From JAEYFP01 sp047602645 (lineage in GTDB: Bacteria > Bacillota > Clostridia > Lachnospirales > Lachnospiraceae): DNA of 64,000 nt. This document shows, in pieces, positions 34,078 to 43,633 of this stretch. Location of the stretch: positions 62,001 to 126,000 of the forward strand of contig JASGGU010000002.1 of NCBI GenBank assembly GCA_047602645.1, in the 5' to 3' direction. Position numbers and translations under genes: made by a program. Within the stretch, counting starts at the first letter, position 1, and every line of letters starts with the position of its first letter. The notes beneath the pieces were generated by a model. That model saw only the letters and a list, made by a program, of their open reading frames with translations, made no database searches and was not told where the DNA came from.

Positions 34078-36156
34078 ATGGGCTTTTTTGACAGGAAGAA
34101 AATCAGAGCGGATTATGCTGCGGAGCTTCAAAAGCAGACGGATCCGTACGCCTATTATATAGCAAAAGAGCAGGAAGAAACAGGGGGGGTACGACAGGAA
34201 AGTAGCCCTCTTGTTTCCTGTATGGGAGATTCAGAAGAATCTTTTATAAGGGAAGCCTATTCCGTTATAGAATTCGGAAACGGTGAGCTTGAGCTGGCGG
34301 TGCAAGAAGGTGAGACGCCTTATCTTGTATTTGTCAATACGAACGGTGAGCTTGCGCGGGATGCCTTGAACCGGTTGTTTTTTGCCGCACAAGTGCCTGA
34401 CGGCAGCCTTGATGCGGAGCTGATCTATTGCGATGAGGATTTTATCACAAGAGAGGGGCATGTCCGGCATACTCCCTGGATGAAACCGGACTGGTCTCCG
34501 GATACCCTGTTGTCATTTAATTATATAGGGAGCCTGTTTGCCGTAAAGCGTTCTCTTGCGAAGCAGATAGAGGTATTGACGCTTAAAGAGGAGCCGGACG
34601 AGGAAGTCAGACTTTATGATTTTCTTTTGAAATATACCGAAAGGGCAAATAAAATAACGCATGTTTCTGAGATCCTCTTCCATCAATGGGGGGCACAGAG
34701 CGGGCAGATTTATCGGGAGTTGGTCGCCAAATACGAAAGCGCAGGCTATACGGCTGTCAGAAAAGCCGCATTTGCAAGAAGGGGTGTCGGGGTGCCCGAA
34801 TGGGAGGCCGATGCCGAAGTACCGCTCGTCTCCGTCATCATTCCTTCCAAGGATCATGCAGATATTCTGATCCGGTGTCTTGACAGTATTCAAAACCGCT
34901 GCAAAGGAGTTCCCGAGCCCGATATGCCGCTTCCGCTTTCCCTGCTGGAAATTATCATCGTTGACAATGGAAGCAGGGATGAAGAGCGAAATCGGATCAA
35001 TCTTTATATAAAAGAAAATCCTCGGCTGCACATCTTTTATTTATACAATGCCTTTGCATTTAATTTTTCAAAAATGTGCAACCAGGGCGCAAAGCAGGCA
35101 CACGGCAGTTACCTGCTGTTTTTAAACGATGATATTGAAGTGAGGGACAAGGATTTTATCGAGAAGCTGCTCGCCTATGCGTCTGCGCCGCATGTCGGTG
35201 CTGTGGGGGCAAAGCTGTATTATCCGGATTCGGATATTCTTCAGCATGCGGGTGTTACAGACCTTAACTGCGGGCCGTCCCATAAGCTGGCAACGCATTC
35301 CGACAGCGAAATTTATTATTTTGGAAGAAACCGATTTAATTATGATGTGCTGGCCGTAACAGGTGCCTGCCTGATGCTGTCTAAAGAAAAATACTTTAAA
35401 GTTGGCGGCTTTAGTGATAGAATGGAAGTTAGTTATAATGACGTTGACCTGTGTGTCAAATTATATGAGCAGGGATATTATAATGTTGTGCGAAACGACT
35501 GCGTGCTCTATCACCATGAATCGCTTTCACGGGGAGCGGACAGGCTTGACGATGGGAAGTATAAGAGGCTGTCGGCAGAGAGGACGTTGTTCTATGAACG
35601 GCACGCGTGGCTGATTGAGGAAAGTGATCCCTTTTATAATAAAAACCTGATACCGGATACGCTTGATTTTGGGCCTGATGTGCAGGTGGAGCATGAGAAA
35701 AGGGATTATAAAAATCCGGTGATTATAAAAGCAAAGCTGTCAGGGAAACCGGATCAGCGGCTGCATTTTCATATGGAGGGTTTTAGCTTAGAAAGGGCTG
35801 TCGGCAAGGGCAGAGAGGATGCTTACCGATTTGAGGGCTGGGCGGTTCTTTTAAAGCATGACAACGCAATGTATGAACGGCGGCTTTGTTTGCGGGAAAA
35901 GACAGTCTACGAAAGGAAGCAGTGCCTTGAGCTGCCGGTCAGTCCCAAATATCGCACAGACGTGGAGCAGGTATTTAAGGATGCGAAAAATGCAGGACTG
36001 GCAGGCTTCGTATGCCGGATTCCTGCCTCGGTCATCGGCGAGGGGCGTACCTATTCGCTTGGAATGCTGTTTATTTCAAAGCTTTGGGGTCGGAAATATG
36101 TGACGATAGGGGAGTATTATGTCTCAAGAGATGGATTATTCAGAGAAGAAATATGA
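34078..36156 (+). CDS. Two-domain GT2 glycosyltransferase, first domain degenerate
   Basis: A 692-residue protein. Residues about 245-520 are a full GT2 domain: VPLVSVIIPSKDHAD, IIIVDNGSRDE, LFLNDDIEV with the metal-binding acids, and SYNDVDLCVKLYEQGY with the ED-like catalytic region, then HHESLSRG. Residues about 60-210 resemble the second half of a GT2 domain (LIYCDEDFITREGHV, WMKPDWSPDTLL) but lack the nucleotide-binding start. This organisation is common among rhamnan and O-antigen glycosyltransferases. The C-terminal 140 residues are unassigned. The gene follows the methyltransferase by 2 nt and overlaps the next GT2 gene by 38 nt. Confidence 0.85.
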   Translation: MGFFDRKKIRADYAAELQKQTDPYAYYIAKEQEETGGVRQESSPLVSCMGDSEESFIREAYSVIEFGNGELELAVQEGETPYLVFVNTNGELARDALNRLFFAAQVPDGSLDAELIYCDEDFITREGHVRHTPWMKPDWSPDTLLSFNYIGSLFAVKRSLAKQIEVLTLKEEPDEEVRLYDFLLKYTERANKITHVSEILFHQWGAQSGQIYRELVAKYESAGYTAVRKAAFARRGVGVPEWEADAEVPLVSVIIPSKDHADILIRCLDSIQNRCKGVPEPDMPLPLSLLEIIIVDNGSRDEERNRINLYIKENPRLHIFYLYNAFAFNFSKMCNQGAKQAHGSYLLFLNDDIEVRDKDFIEKLLAYASAPHVGAVGAKLYYPDSDILQHAGVTDLNCGPSHKLATHSDSEIYYFGRNRFNYDVLAVTGACLMLSKEKYFKVGGFSDRMEVSYNDVDLCVKLYEQGYYNVVRNDCVLYHHESLSRGADRLDDGKYKRLSAERTLFYERHAWLIEESDPFYNKNLIPDTLDFGPDVQVEHEKRDYKNPVIIKAKLSGKPDQRLHFHMEGFSLERAVGKGREDAYRFEGWAVLLKHDNAMYERRLCLREKTVYERKQCLELPVSPKYRTDVEQVFKDAKNAGLAGFVCRIPASVIGEGRTYSLGMLFISKLWGRKYVTIGEYYVSRDGLFREEI

Positions 36157-38167
36157 TTATTATAAAGAGCTTTACGAAAAGGAACTGGCAAAAAATGAAG
36201 AGCTGACGGAAGCCCTTGTTACTTGTGAGACACTGAATGCCGATCTGACCTATAAGCTTGACAAAATCAGAAAGAGCAAACTTTGGCGGGCGATTTATCC
36301 GTTTCGTCTGGCATGGAGCCATACCAAAAATTTTTTTATACGTATCAGACGGTATGGGAATCTTAAAAACCTGATGCGCAAGATCGAAAGCAAGCAGATT
36401 GAACGCAAAGCCTACAAAAGCTACGGCACACAGAGCATGCCCTCTCAGGAAGAGATTGAGAGGCAGAGGAATACGAAGTTTTCAAAAGAAATCAAATTCA
36501 GCATCCTTGTGCCGCTTTACAATACACCGGAGAAGTTTTTACGGGAAATGCTCGGTTCCGTGCTGTCACAGACTTACCAGAACTGGGAACTGTGTCTGGC
36601 TGACGGTTCCGACGGCGAACATGAAGAAGTCGGCAGGATTTGTCTCGAATTTGCACAGGAGGACGAAACAACTGCTAAAGAAGCGGGATTTGTCGGCGGC
36701 CGGATCAAATACGAAAAGCTTGAGAAAAACCTCGGTATTTCAGGAAATACAAATGCATGCTTTTCGCTTGCGACCGGCGAGTATATTGGTCTGTTCGACC
36801 ATGATGATCTGCTTCATCCCTGTGCGTTGTTTGAATATGCCAGGGTAATCTGCGAGCGGGATGCAGACTATGTGTACTGCGATGAAACGACATTTCAGGG
36901 TGACAGCATAGACAATATGATTACACTGCATTTCAAACCGGATTTTGCGATTGATAATTTACGTGCGAATAATTACATCTGTCATTTTTCTGTATTTTCG
37001 GCAAAGCTGTTAAAGGACGGCGTACTGTTTCGCAGTGAATTTGACGGCAGTCAGGATCATGACATGATACTGCGCCTGACGGCTGCTGCTGAGAAAATTG
37101 TGCATGTGCCGAAGATTTTATATTATTGGCGTTCTCATGCGGGAAGCGTTGCTTCGGATATTCATGCGAAGACGTATGCGATTGATGCCGCTAAGGGAGC
37201 GGTTGCCGCACATTTGACAGCGTGTGGGTTTAAACAATTTAAAATTGAAAGTTCGCGGGCATTTGAGACAATCTTTAGGATACGCTATCATTTGACAGAT
37301 AAGCCGCTTGTTTCAATCCTAATACCAAATAAAGATCATATCGCCGATTTACGGCGCTGTATCGATTCGATCATGACAAAGACATCGTATGAAAATTATG
37401 AGATTATCGTGATTGAAAATAACAGCACACAGGCGGAGACGTTTTCGTATTATGAGACACTGAAAAAACATCCGTCCATTCGCGTCGTGACATATGAGGG
37501 CGCATTCAACTACTCCCGTGTAAATAATTTCGGTGCGAACTTTGCGAAGGGGGCGTATCTCGTCCTGCTGAACAATGACACCGAGGTCGTGACGCGCAGC
37601 TGGCTGGAAGAGCTTTTGATGTATGCGCAGCGAAGCGATGTCGGAGCTGTCGGCTGTATGCTCTATTACGCGGATTATTCGATCCAGCATGCGGGGATTG
37701 TCCTTGGACTGGGCGCTCATAGGACTGCCGGGCATTCCCATTATAAAATGTCCAAGGATAATTTGGGTTATATGGGGCGACTGTGTTATGCACAAAACGT
37801 ATCGGCTGTGACCGGCGCCTGTATGATGACACGAAAGCGCTTATTTGACGAAGCCGGGGGGCTTTGTGAGGAATTTGCGGTAGCTTTGAATGATGTGGAT
37901 TACTGTCTGCGGCTCGGGGAAAAGGGTTATCTGAACGTATTTACGCCGTTTGCGGAGCTGTTCCACTATGAGTCGAAATCGAGAGGGCTTGACGTATCCG
38001 AAGAGGCAACAAAAGAGAATGCGGCCCGCTATGATAAGGAAAGTGAGCTGTTCCGTAATAAATGGAAAGCCGTGCTGGATGGCGGCGATCCTTATTTCAA
38101 CCCGAATTTTTCGCTCGATTACAGCAACTTTGTGCTGCGGGGCGATCCGAAGAGCATGGTAGACTGA
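36119..38167 (+). CDS. Bifunctional two-domain GT2 glycosyltransferase
   Basis: A 682-residue protein. The first 60 residues are predicted coiled coil (YYKELYEKELAKNEELTEAL). Domain 1 (about 120-390) has FSILVPLYNTPEKFL, LGISGNTNAC and the DxD-like LFDHDDLL. Domain 2 (about 400-660) has VSILIPNKDHIADL, VLLNNDTEV and ALNDVDYCLRLGEKGY. Both domains look complete, so it could add two different sugars or two linkages in turn. AGGGGAG precedes ATG 36119, inside the end of the previous gene. Acceptor and donor are unknown; dTDP-rhamnose is a fair guess given the rml genes. Confidence 0.88.
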   Translation: MSQEMDYSEKKYDYYKELYEKELAKNEELTEALVTCETLNADLTYKLDKIRKSKLWRAIYPFRLAWSHTKNFFIRIRRYGNLKNLMRKIESKQIERKAYKSYGTQSMPSQEEIERQRNTKFSKEIKFSILVPLYNTPEKFLREMLGSVLSQTYQNWELCLADGSDGEHEEVGRICLEFAQEDETTAKEAGFVGGRIKYEKLEKNLGISGNTNACFSLATGEYIGLFDHDDLLHPCALFEYARVICERDADYVYCDETTFQGDSIDNMITLHFKPDFAIDNLRANNYICHFSVFSAKLLKDGVLFRSEFDGSQDHDMILRLTAAAEKIVHVPKILYYWRSHAGSVASDIHAKTYAIDAAKGAVAAHLTACGFKQFKIESSRAFETIFRIRYHLTDKPLVSILIPNKDHIADLRRCIDSIMTKTSYENYEIIVIENNSTQAETFSYYETLKKHPSIRVVTYEGAFNYSRVNNFGANFAKGAYLVLLNNDTEVVTRSWLEELLMYAQRSDVGAVGCMLYYADYSIQHAGIVLGLGAHRTAGHSHYKMSKDNLGYMGRLCYAQNVSAVTGACMMTRKRLFDEAGGLCEEFAVALNDVDYCLRLGEKGYLNVFTPFAELFHYESKSRGLDVSEEATKENAARYDKESELFRNKWKAVLDGGDPYFNPNFSLDYSNFVLRGDPKSMVD

Positions 38168-38201
38168 TATAAGACTGATAAAGCCAAAAGGAGGACTCAC
38201 A

Positions 38202-39923
38202 ATGGACTACATGTCACAGTATAGGTTTTGGAGAGAGGACGATTATTTCGATGCGGGTACAAAGGAAGAACTTGCAAAGATAGAAGGAAATGAAGCGGAA
38301 ATACAGGATCGTTTTTATAAGGAACTGGAATTCGGAACGGGCGGCCTGCGCGGCGTAATCGGCGCGGGAACAAATCGCATGAATCTCTATACGGTAAGAA
38401 AGGCGACACAGGGACTTGCCAATTATATCATCAAGCAGGGCGCGCAGGAGAAGGGCGTGGCAATTGCCTACGATTCCCGTCATTTTTCACCGGAGTTTGC
38501 CGATGAAGCGGCACTTTGCCTGAATGCAAACGGCATCAGGACATATTTGTTTTCTTCACTGCGGCCGACACCGGAACTGTCGTTTGCGGTGAGAAGGCTT
38601 AACTGCACAGCGGGTATTGTAGTGACCGCAAGCCATAACCCGCCGGAATATAACGGCTACAAAGTGTATTGGGACGACGGTGCGCAAATTACGGCACCTA
38701 AGGATACCGACATCATCAACGAAGTGAAGAACGTGACGGATTACCATGATGTAAAGACTGTCGGAAAAGAACAGGCAATCGCAGACAGACTTTACTATAT
38801 CATCGGTACTGAAATTGACGACGCCTATATCGGAGAATTAAAGAAGCTGATTATTCATCCGGAGATCATCAAGGCCGTGGCTAATGATATCAGGATTGTC
38901 TATACACCTCTGCATGGCACAGGCAATCTGCCGGTCAGGAGAATTCTCTCGGAGCTTGGTTTTCAGCATGTCTATGTTGTACCCCAGCAGGAGCTGCCGG
39001 ATCCTGAATTTACAACTCTGGAGTATCCGAATCCGGAGGATCCGAAGGCATTTACGCTGGCACTTAAGCTGGCTAAGGAAAAGGATGCGGATATTGTGCT
39101 TGCAACCGATCCCGATGCGGACCGTCTCGGGATTTATGCAAAGGATGCAAAGACAGGAGAGTATGTTTCGTTTACGGGCAATATGTCCGGCATGCTGATC
39201 GCCGAGTATATTCTGCGCGAAAAAAAAGCGACGGGTACGCTGCCTGACAATGGCGCGCTTGTCAAGACAATTGTTACGACGAATCTTGCCGATGAGCTGA
39301 CAAGGGCCTATGATGTGAAGCTGATTGAGGTGCTGACAGGATTTAAGTATATCGGCGAGCAGATCAAGCTGTTTGAACAGAACCATACCTATCAATATCT
39401 GTTTGGTCTTGAAGAAAGCTACGGATGCCTGGCAGGTACCCATGCGAGGGATAAAGATGCGGTTGTGGCAGTGATGTGTCTGTGCGAGGTTGCTGCATTC
39501 TGCAAGTATCAGGGCATTACCGTTTGGGATCAGATGCTGCGCATTTACGAGCAGTATGGCTACTATATGGAAGGGATGCATACGATCACGCTCAAAGGAA
39601 TGGAAGGTGCACAGCAGATTCAAACGATCATGGATAAGCTTCGAAAAAACCCGCCGAGAGCTTTTGGCAATTTAAAGGTACTCAAATTCCGGGATTACAG
39701 CCTCGATGAAATGATCGATATGGAAACCGGAGAAAAGACGGCGACCGGACTTCCGCACTCAAACGTCCTGTATTTTGATCTTGATAATCATTCCTGGTGC
39801 TGTGCAAGACCTTCCGGCACCGAACCAAAGATCAAATTTTACATGGGAATCAAGGGCACGAGTCTTACGGACGCAAAGAATCGTCTGGAAGAGCTGAAGC
39901 AGGCTGTGATTGCGGATATCTGA
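38202..39923 (+). CDS. pgcA: Phosphoglucomutase/phosphomannomutase
   Basis: A 573-residue alpha-D-phosphohexomutase of the long PgcA type. The phosphoserine loop is TASHNPPEYNGYK near residue 146, the metal loop is DPDADRLGIY near residue 306, the sugar-binding loop is GLEESYGCL near residue 404 and the phosphate-binding loop is RPSGTEPKIKFY near the C-terminus. It interconverts glucose-6-phosphate and glucose-1-phosphate (or the mannose forms), which would feed rmlA. AAAAGGAGG precedes the ATG. It lies in the polysaccharide gene run in the same direction as its neighbours. Confidence 0.93.
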   Translation: MDYMSQYRFWREDDYFDAGTKEELAKIEGNEAEIQDRFYKELEFGTGGLRGVIGAGTNRMNLYTVRKATQGLANYIIKQGAQEKGVAIAYDSRHFSPEFADEAALCLNANGIRTYLFSSLRPTPELSFAVRRLNCTAGIVVTASHNPPEYNGYKVYWDDGAQITAPKDTDIINEVKNVTDYHDVKTVGKEQAIADRLYYIIGTEIDDAYIGELKKLIIHPEIIKAVANDIRIVYTPLHGTGNLPVRRILSELGFQHVYVVPQQELPDPEFTTLEYPNPEDPKAFTLALKLAKEKDADIVLATDPDADRLGIYAKDAKTGEYVSFTGNMSGMLIAEYILREKKATGTLPDNGALVKTIVTTNLADELTRAYDVKLIEVLTGFKYIGEQIKLFEQNHTYQYLFGLEESYGCLAGTHARDKDAVVAVMCLCEVAAFCKYQGITVWDQMLRIYEQYGYYMEGMHTITLKGMEGAQQIQTIMDKLRKNPPRAFGNLKVLKFRDYSLDEMIDMETGEKTATGLPHSNVLYFDLDNHSWCCARPSGTEPKIKFYMGIKGTSLTDAKNRLEELKQAVIADI

Positions 39924-39968
39924 GAGCAATAGTTGGAATAATAGGATGGAACATGGTAAATTGATAAG

Positions 39969-41135
39969 ATGAACAGATTAGTGGAACGCGTATGGGAAAA
40001 TAAAAAGCTGCGTATGGCAGTTCTTGCCGTGACTGCTCTGCTGGCGGTTATTTCCGTTGTGCAGGGCTGCCGGAATGCGGCAGCCTTTAGCCAGGATTTT
40101 CAATGGGATGCCGCAAAGGTGTTTACACTTAAGATCAATCCCTACAGGGAATCTCTTTCACCATCCGGGATACTTGACCGGTATGGTTATGAAGAATATT
40201 TTAAGCAAATGGAGGCAAACCAGTTTCCGTCGCTCTTAATGCTTTTGATCCCATATACGCTTTTACCGCCGCTTGCGGCGCGTTATGCATGGCTGGCATC
40301 TAACCTGCTGTTTACGGCGGGCATTATCTGGTTATTAAAAAAGACCTTTTTAAAGGGAATGGGGCAGGAAGCGTTTACACTGTTGATGCTTTTGATGCTC
40401 GCAGGGACACCATACCGGAATCAGCTTGGCGTCGGACAGCATACGCTCTTTGCATTTTTCTTCTTTCTGCTTGCGGTTTATTTTTCGGAAAAGGAGAACG
40501 GGGAGTTCCCGATGGTGCTCAGTCTCGTTATCTGTTACTTTAAATATACACTGACGGTTCCGCTTGCATTATATTTTGTGTATAAAAGAAGAGTTAAGGA
40601 GCTTGCGATTTCCGTATTCATCCATGTCGGGCTTACATTTGCTGCCGCGTGGTGGCTGGATGCGACGTTTTTTGATATGCTTCTGGAACCGCTGAAGGTA
40701 TCTTCGGCATTAGCTGCACAGGGGGGACTTGATTTTGGGGCGCTGTTTTCCGGCTCTGACGTTTCACTTGTATTGGCAGGCATTGTCATGCTGCTGCTGT
40801 TTAGTATGATGCTCTTATTTTCTCAGGGAAATGACGGTCTTGCCGTCGGAATTCTGACACTTTGGTCGATGATCGTGACCTACCACAGGACTTATGACTT
40901 TTTTGTGCTTGTGCTCGTTGCGGCTCTGTTTTATGAAAAAGAGCGGTCGGCGTATATAAAGGCGGTCTATGCCGTCGTGTTGCTTGCGGTATTTTTTGTC
41001 TTGCGCATATTCAGTGAGTCTGCCGGCTCAAAGATCTGTGTGGGGACGCTGTATTATTTGTTTACGATAGGAATCACAGTGCTCGGTCTGGTTACGATCT
41101 TTAAAGAAAGCAAAGGGGAAAAGAAAAATGGGTGA
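39969..41135 (+). CDS. GT87-type (DUF2029) membrane glycosyltransferase
   Basis: A 388-residue protein with about 10 helices. The first outside loop has QDFQWDAAKVFTLKINPY, the acidic motif and NPY turn of GT87 enzymes, and NQFPSLLMLLIPYTLLP follows as in the family. Known GT87 members use polyprenyl-phosphate mannose or arabinose on the outer face. It overlaps the following DPM1-like GT2 gene by 8 nt, and a GtrA gene comes next, so donor synthesis, flipping and transfer are encoded together. The ribosome site is poor (GGATGGAACATGG further upstream). Confidence 0.8.
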   Translation: MNRLVERVWENKKLRMAVLAVTALLAVISVVQGCRNAAAFSQDFQWDAAKVFTLKINPYRESLSPSGILDRYGYEEYFKQMEANQFPSLLMLLIPYTLLPPLAARYAWLASNLLFTAGIIWLLKKTFLKGMGQEAFTLLMLLMLAGTPYRNQLGVGQHTLFAFFFFLLAVYFSEKENGEFPMVLSLVICYFKYTLTVPLALYFVYKRRVKELAISVFIHVGLTFAAAWWLDATFFDMLLEPLKVSSALAAQGGLDFGALFSGSDVSLVLAGIVMLLLFSMMLLFSQGNDGLAVGILTLWSMIVTYHRTYDFFVLVLVAALFYEKERSAYIKAVYAVVLLAVFFVLRIFSESAGSKICVGTLYYLFTIGITVLGLVTIFKESKGEKKNG

Positions 41136-41850
41136 TTGCCTGTATATCGTCATACCGGCTTATAATGAAGAGGAAACGATCCGCCAGGTCGTGAATGACT
41201 GGTATCCGGTCATTGAGAAGACAGGAGCAGAAAGCAAGCTTGTGATTATCAATGACGGAAGCAGGGACAGCACGTATGAGGTGCTTTGTGAGTGCGCAAA
41301 AACACGCCCCGGTTTAGTTCCGATGACGAAGGAAAACAGCGGGCATGGCTCGACACTGCTGTATGGTTATCAGTATGCGCTGCTGCACGGTGCGGATTAT
41401 GTGTTTCAGACCGATTCGGACGGTCAGACGCTGCCGGGTGAATTTGCGGTATTCTGGGAACAGCGGGAGCAGTATGATATGCTGATCGGATGCCGGAACA
41501 AGCGGGAGGACGGTTTTTCTCGTGTTGTTGTGACGAAGGTGCTAAAATTAGTAATTAAGCTGTGCTTCAAGGTGTCGGTCAAGGATGCAAATACGCCGTT
41601 CCGGCTGATGAGGGCGCAGGCGCTGAAAGCAGAGATTACTTACGTCCCGAAGGATTTCTTTTTATCAAATGTTCTTTTAACCGTGCTGTTTACAAAGCAT
41701 GGCAGGAGTATTCTTTATATTCCGATCACATTCCGTCCGAGGCAGGGCGGCAAGAATTCTATCAATTTACCGCGGATTTTCAAAATCGGGAGACAGTCCT
41801 TAAGCGATTTTCGTAAATTGAATAAAAAAATAGAGAGAGACAAAAAATAG
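41128..41850 (+). CDS. DPM1-like GT2, polyprenyl-phosphate sugar synthase
   Basis: A 240-residue GT2 enzyme. It starts YIVIPAYNEEETI and has VIINDGSRDST and QTDSDGQTLP with the metal-binding acids, then CRNKREDGFSR and a VKDANTPFRLM stretch typical of the dolichol-phosphate-mannose synthase group. No C-terminal helices are present, as in DPM1 itself. It would make an undecaprenyl-phosphate hexose for the GT87 enzyme. AAAGGGGAAAAG precedes the ATG inside the previous gene. Confidence 0.87.
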   Translation: MGDCLYIVIPAYNEEETIRQVVNDWYPVIEKTGAESKLVIINDGSRDSTYEVLCECAKTRPGLVPMTKENSGHGSTLLYGYQYALLHGADYVFQTDSDGQTLPGEFAVFWEQREQYDMLIGCRNKREDGFSRVVVTKVLKLVIKLCFKVSVKDANTPFRLMRAQALKAEITYVPKDFFLSNVLLTVLFTKHGRSILYIPITFRPRQGGKNSINLPRIFKIGRQSLSDFRKLNKKIERDKK

Positions 41851-41865
41851 AAAGAAGATTGGCAA

Positions 41866-42417
41866 ATGACAAGGACAGACAAGAAAAGAAAACTGGTAAA
41901 ACAGATATTAAAGTTCGGAGTTGTGGGTGGAATTGCGTTTCTGATTGATTTTATCGTGTATTCCACCGTGCTGAATCTGATCGACTGGGAGTATGGCTAT
42001 CTTCTGGCGGGTGTGGCGGGCTTTACGGTCTCACTGATTTTTAATTATCTGGCGAGTATGGCGTTTGTGTTCGTACGCAGGGAGGGTGCCGACAAGAGAA
42101 AGGAATTTATCATTTTCCTGATCTTGAGTCTGTTTGGGCTTGGTATCAATACGGTTGTGCTCTGGATTTGTATCGATATAGCCTATAACAACTGGCTATG
42201 GCTGCAGGCTTTGATGGAGAGCTTCAATGGTTTCCTCCACGGCATAGGATTTACGTTTGTGGAGAGCGCGCGAGAGCTGGCTGCCTATTTTGCCAAGGTT
42301 ATAGCAACAGGAATCGTTATGGTTTATAATTTTATCAGCAGAAAGCTGACGTTGGAAAAGAAGGATGATGAAGGTGAAGAAAACGGATCAGAAATGCAAA
42401 ATGCAGAAACCACTTAG
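41866..42417 (+). CDS. GtrA-family membrane protein (lipid-linked sugar flippase)
   Basis: A 183-residue protein with four hydrophobic helices. KFGVVGGIAFLIDFIVYS and SLIFNYLASMAFVF are the hallmark stretches of the GtrA/GtcA family. Members are thought to flip undecaprenyl-phosphate sugars for modification of O-antigen or teichoic acid. A longer loop between helices 3 and 4 holds about 40 extra residues. It lies 15 nt after the GT2 synthase gene and overlaps the next frame by about 50 nt. Confidence 0.85.
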   Translation: MTRTDKKRKLVKQILKFGVVGGIAFLIDFIVYSTVLNLIDWEYGYLLAGVAGFTVSLIFNYLASMAFVFVRREGADKRKEFIIFLILSLFGLGINTVVLWICIDIAYNNWLWLQALMESFNGFLHGIGFTFVESARELAAYFAKVIATGIVMVYNFISRKLTLEKKDDEGEENGSEMQNAETT

Positions 42418-43576
42418 ACAAAGGATGATTGGGCTTCTAGCAGCCGCGCTGCTGCTTGGCGGCTTGTATGGCTGCGGTCGCGCGCAGGAAACTCAGGAGG
42501 AAAATCAGTCGGAAAATTCGATCGTAACGGTAGAACCGGAGACCGTGGCCGAGGAAGCGGTTTCGGAAAATACTGTGTCAGGTGATGTGGTATCTTATTC
42601 CGCAATCCCGGTAGAGCAGGTTGCGCCTTCGGTTTCTATTAATGTCGTTGCGGAGGAATCGGTATCTTCGAATGAGGTTGTGGTAAAAACAGAGGACGGG
42701 AAGGTTGTCGTGGATCTGGTGATCTTTATGGGACAGAGCAATATGTCCGGCTGTGGCGGCGATGCTGCCTATGCGCCGAAGGTGCCGGCGGGACATGGCT
42801 ATGAATTCCGTGCGATTTCCGATCCGACAAGGCTTTATCCGATTACCGAGCCGTTCGGCTCTAATGAAAACAATATCAACGGCATTATGGATCTGCCGGG
42901 CGCGAAACGCGGTTCTCTCATATCGTCGTTTGCCAACACGTATTATGCCGAGACAGGGGTGCCGATTGTAGCGGTATCGGCTTCTGCAGGCGGAACGGAC
43001 ACGGCCTACTGGCTGAGCTCCTCTGTGACGAGCGATTTCAAGGAGCGGCAGGCGCGTGCACAGGTTTGGCTTGAAAGCAATGACTACTATATCCGCAGGC
43101 AGTATGTTATCTGGCTGCAGGGCGAATCGGATGCGGCAGACGGCATTACGTCGGAAAAATACAATGAAAATATGGATAATATTATTCGCCCCCTGTTTAT
43201 CGGCGGTGTACAGAAGGTGTTTATGATTACGCCGGGACGCACGATTACACGTAATCAATATTTTAATGATATTATCAAAGCACAGCTTGAAATGTGCAAA
43301 ACGAGCGGTTATTATGCACTCGCCACGACGGTGCTGAACGGCATCAGTACGGAATATATGGTAGATGAATGGCATTACAATCAATCGGCACTCAATCTCG
43401 TCGGCTCTGAAGCGGCAAAGAGCGCAGCCTATTATACAAATAACCAGAAGGAAATGTGCCTTTACGATTATAAAAACCAGACGACGTTTATTCCGGGCGG
43501 ATTTGACTATCCGGAGGATACGGTGGTGGAACCGGTTGACCTAAACAACAGCGGCATCTTGGAAAAGCTGCAGTAG
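42365..43576 (+). CDS. Lipoprotein with sialate O-acetylesterase (SASA/CE6-like) domain
   Basis: A 403-residue protein. A basic start and hydrophobic stretch end in LGGLYGC, a lipobox with Cys37, so it is probably a membrane-anchored lipoprotein. A spacer rich in Val, Glu and Ser follows. The esterase domain (about 115-365) has FMGQSNMSG with the nucleophile Ser, VSASAGGTDTAYW and WLQGESDAAD, all marks of the SASA/CE6 group of carbohydrate acetylesterases; DEWHYN probably holds the His. It could trim O-acetyl groups from the exported glycan or from host or dietary glycans. The start is uncertain: 42368, 42401 or 42425 are alternatives. Confidence 0.82.
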   Translation: MMKVKKTDQKCKMQKPLRQRMIGLLAAALLLGGLYGCGRAQETQEENQSENSIVTVEPETVAEEAVSENTVSGDVVSYSAIPVEQVAPSVSINVVAEESVSSNEVVVKTEDGKVVVDLVIFMGQSNMSGCGGDAAYAPKVPAGHGYEFRAISDPTRLYPITEPFGSNENNINGIMDLPGAKRGSLISSFANTYYAETGVPIVAVSASAGGTDTAYWLSSSVTSDFKERQARAQVWLESNDYYIRRQYVIWLQGESDAADGITSEKYNENMDNIIRPLFIGGVQKVFMITPGRTITRNQYFNDIIKAQLEMCKTSGYYALATTVLNGISTEYMVDEWHYNQSALNLVGSEAAKSAAYYTNNQKEMCLYDYKNQTTFIPGGFDYPEDTVVEPVDLNNSGILEKLQ

Positions 43577-43633
43577 GCAGCTTGCAAAACAACAGCGCCG
43601 CAGACATTTTTTAATCTGGACAGGAGAGATACG

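Noticed and set aside
38838..39623. A 261-codon minus-strand frame opposite the phosphoglucomutase gene
   Set aside because: The forward frame has all motifs of the family. The antisense frame has no domain and no ribosome site.
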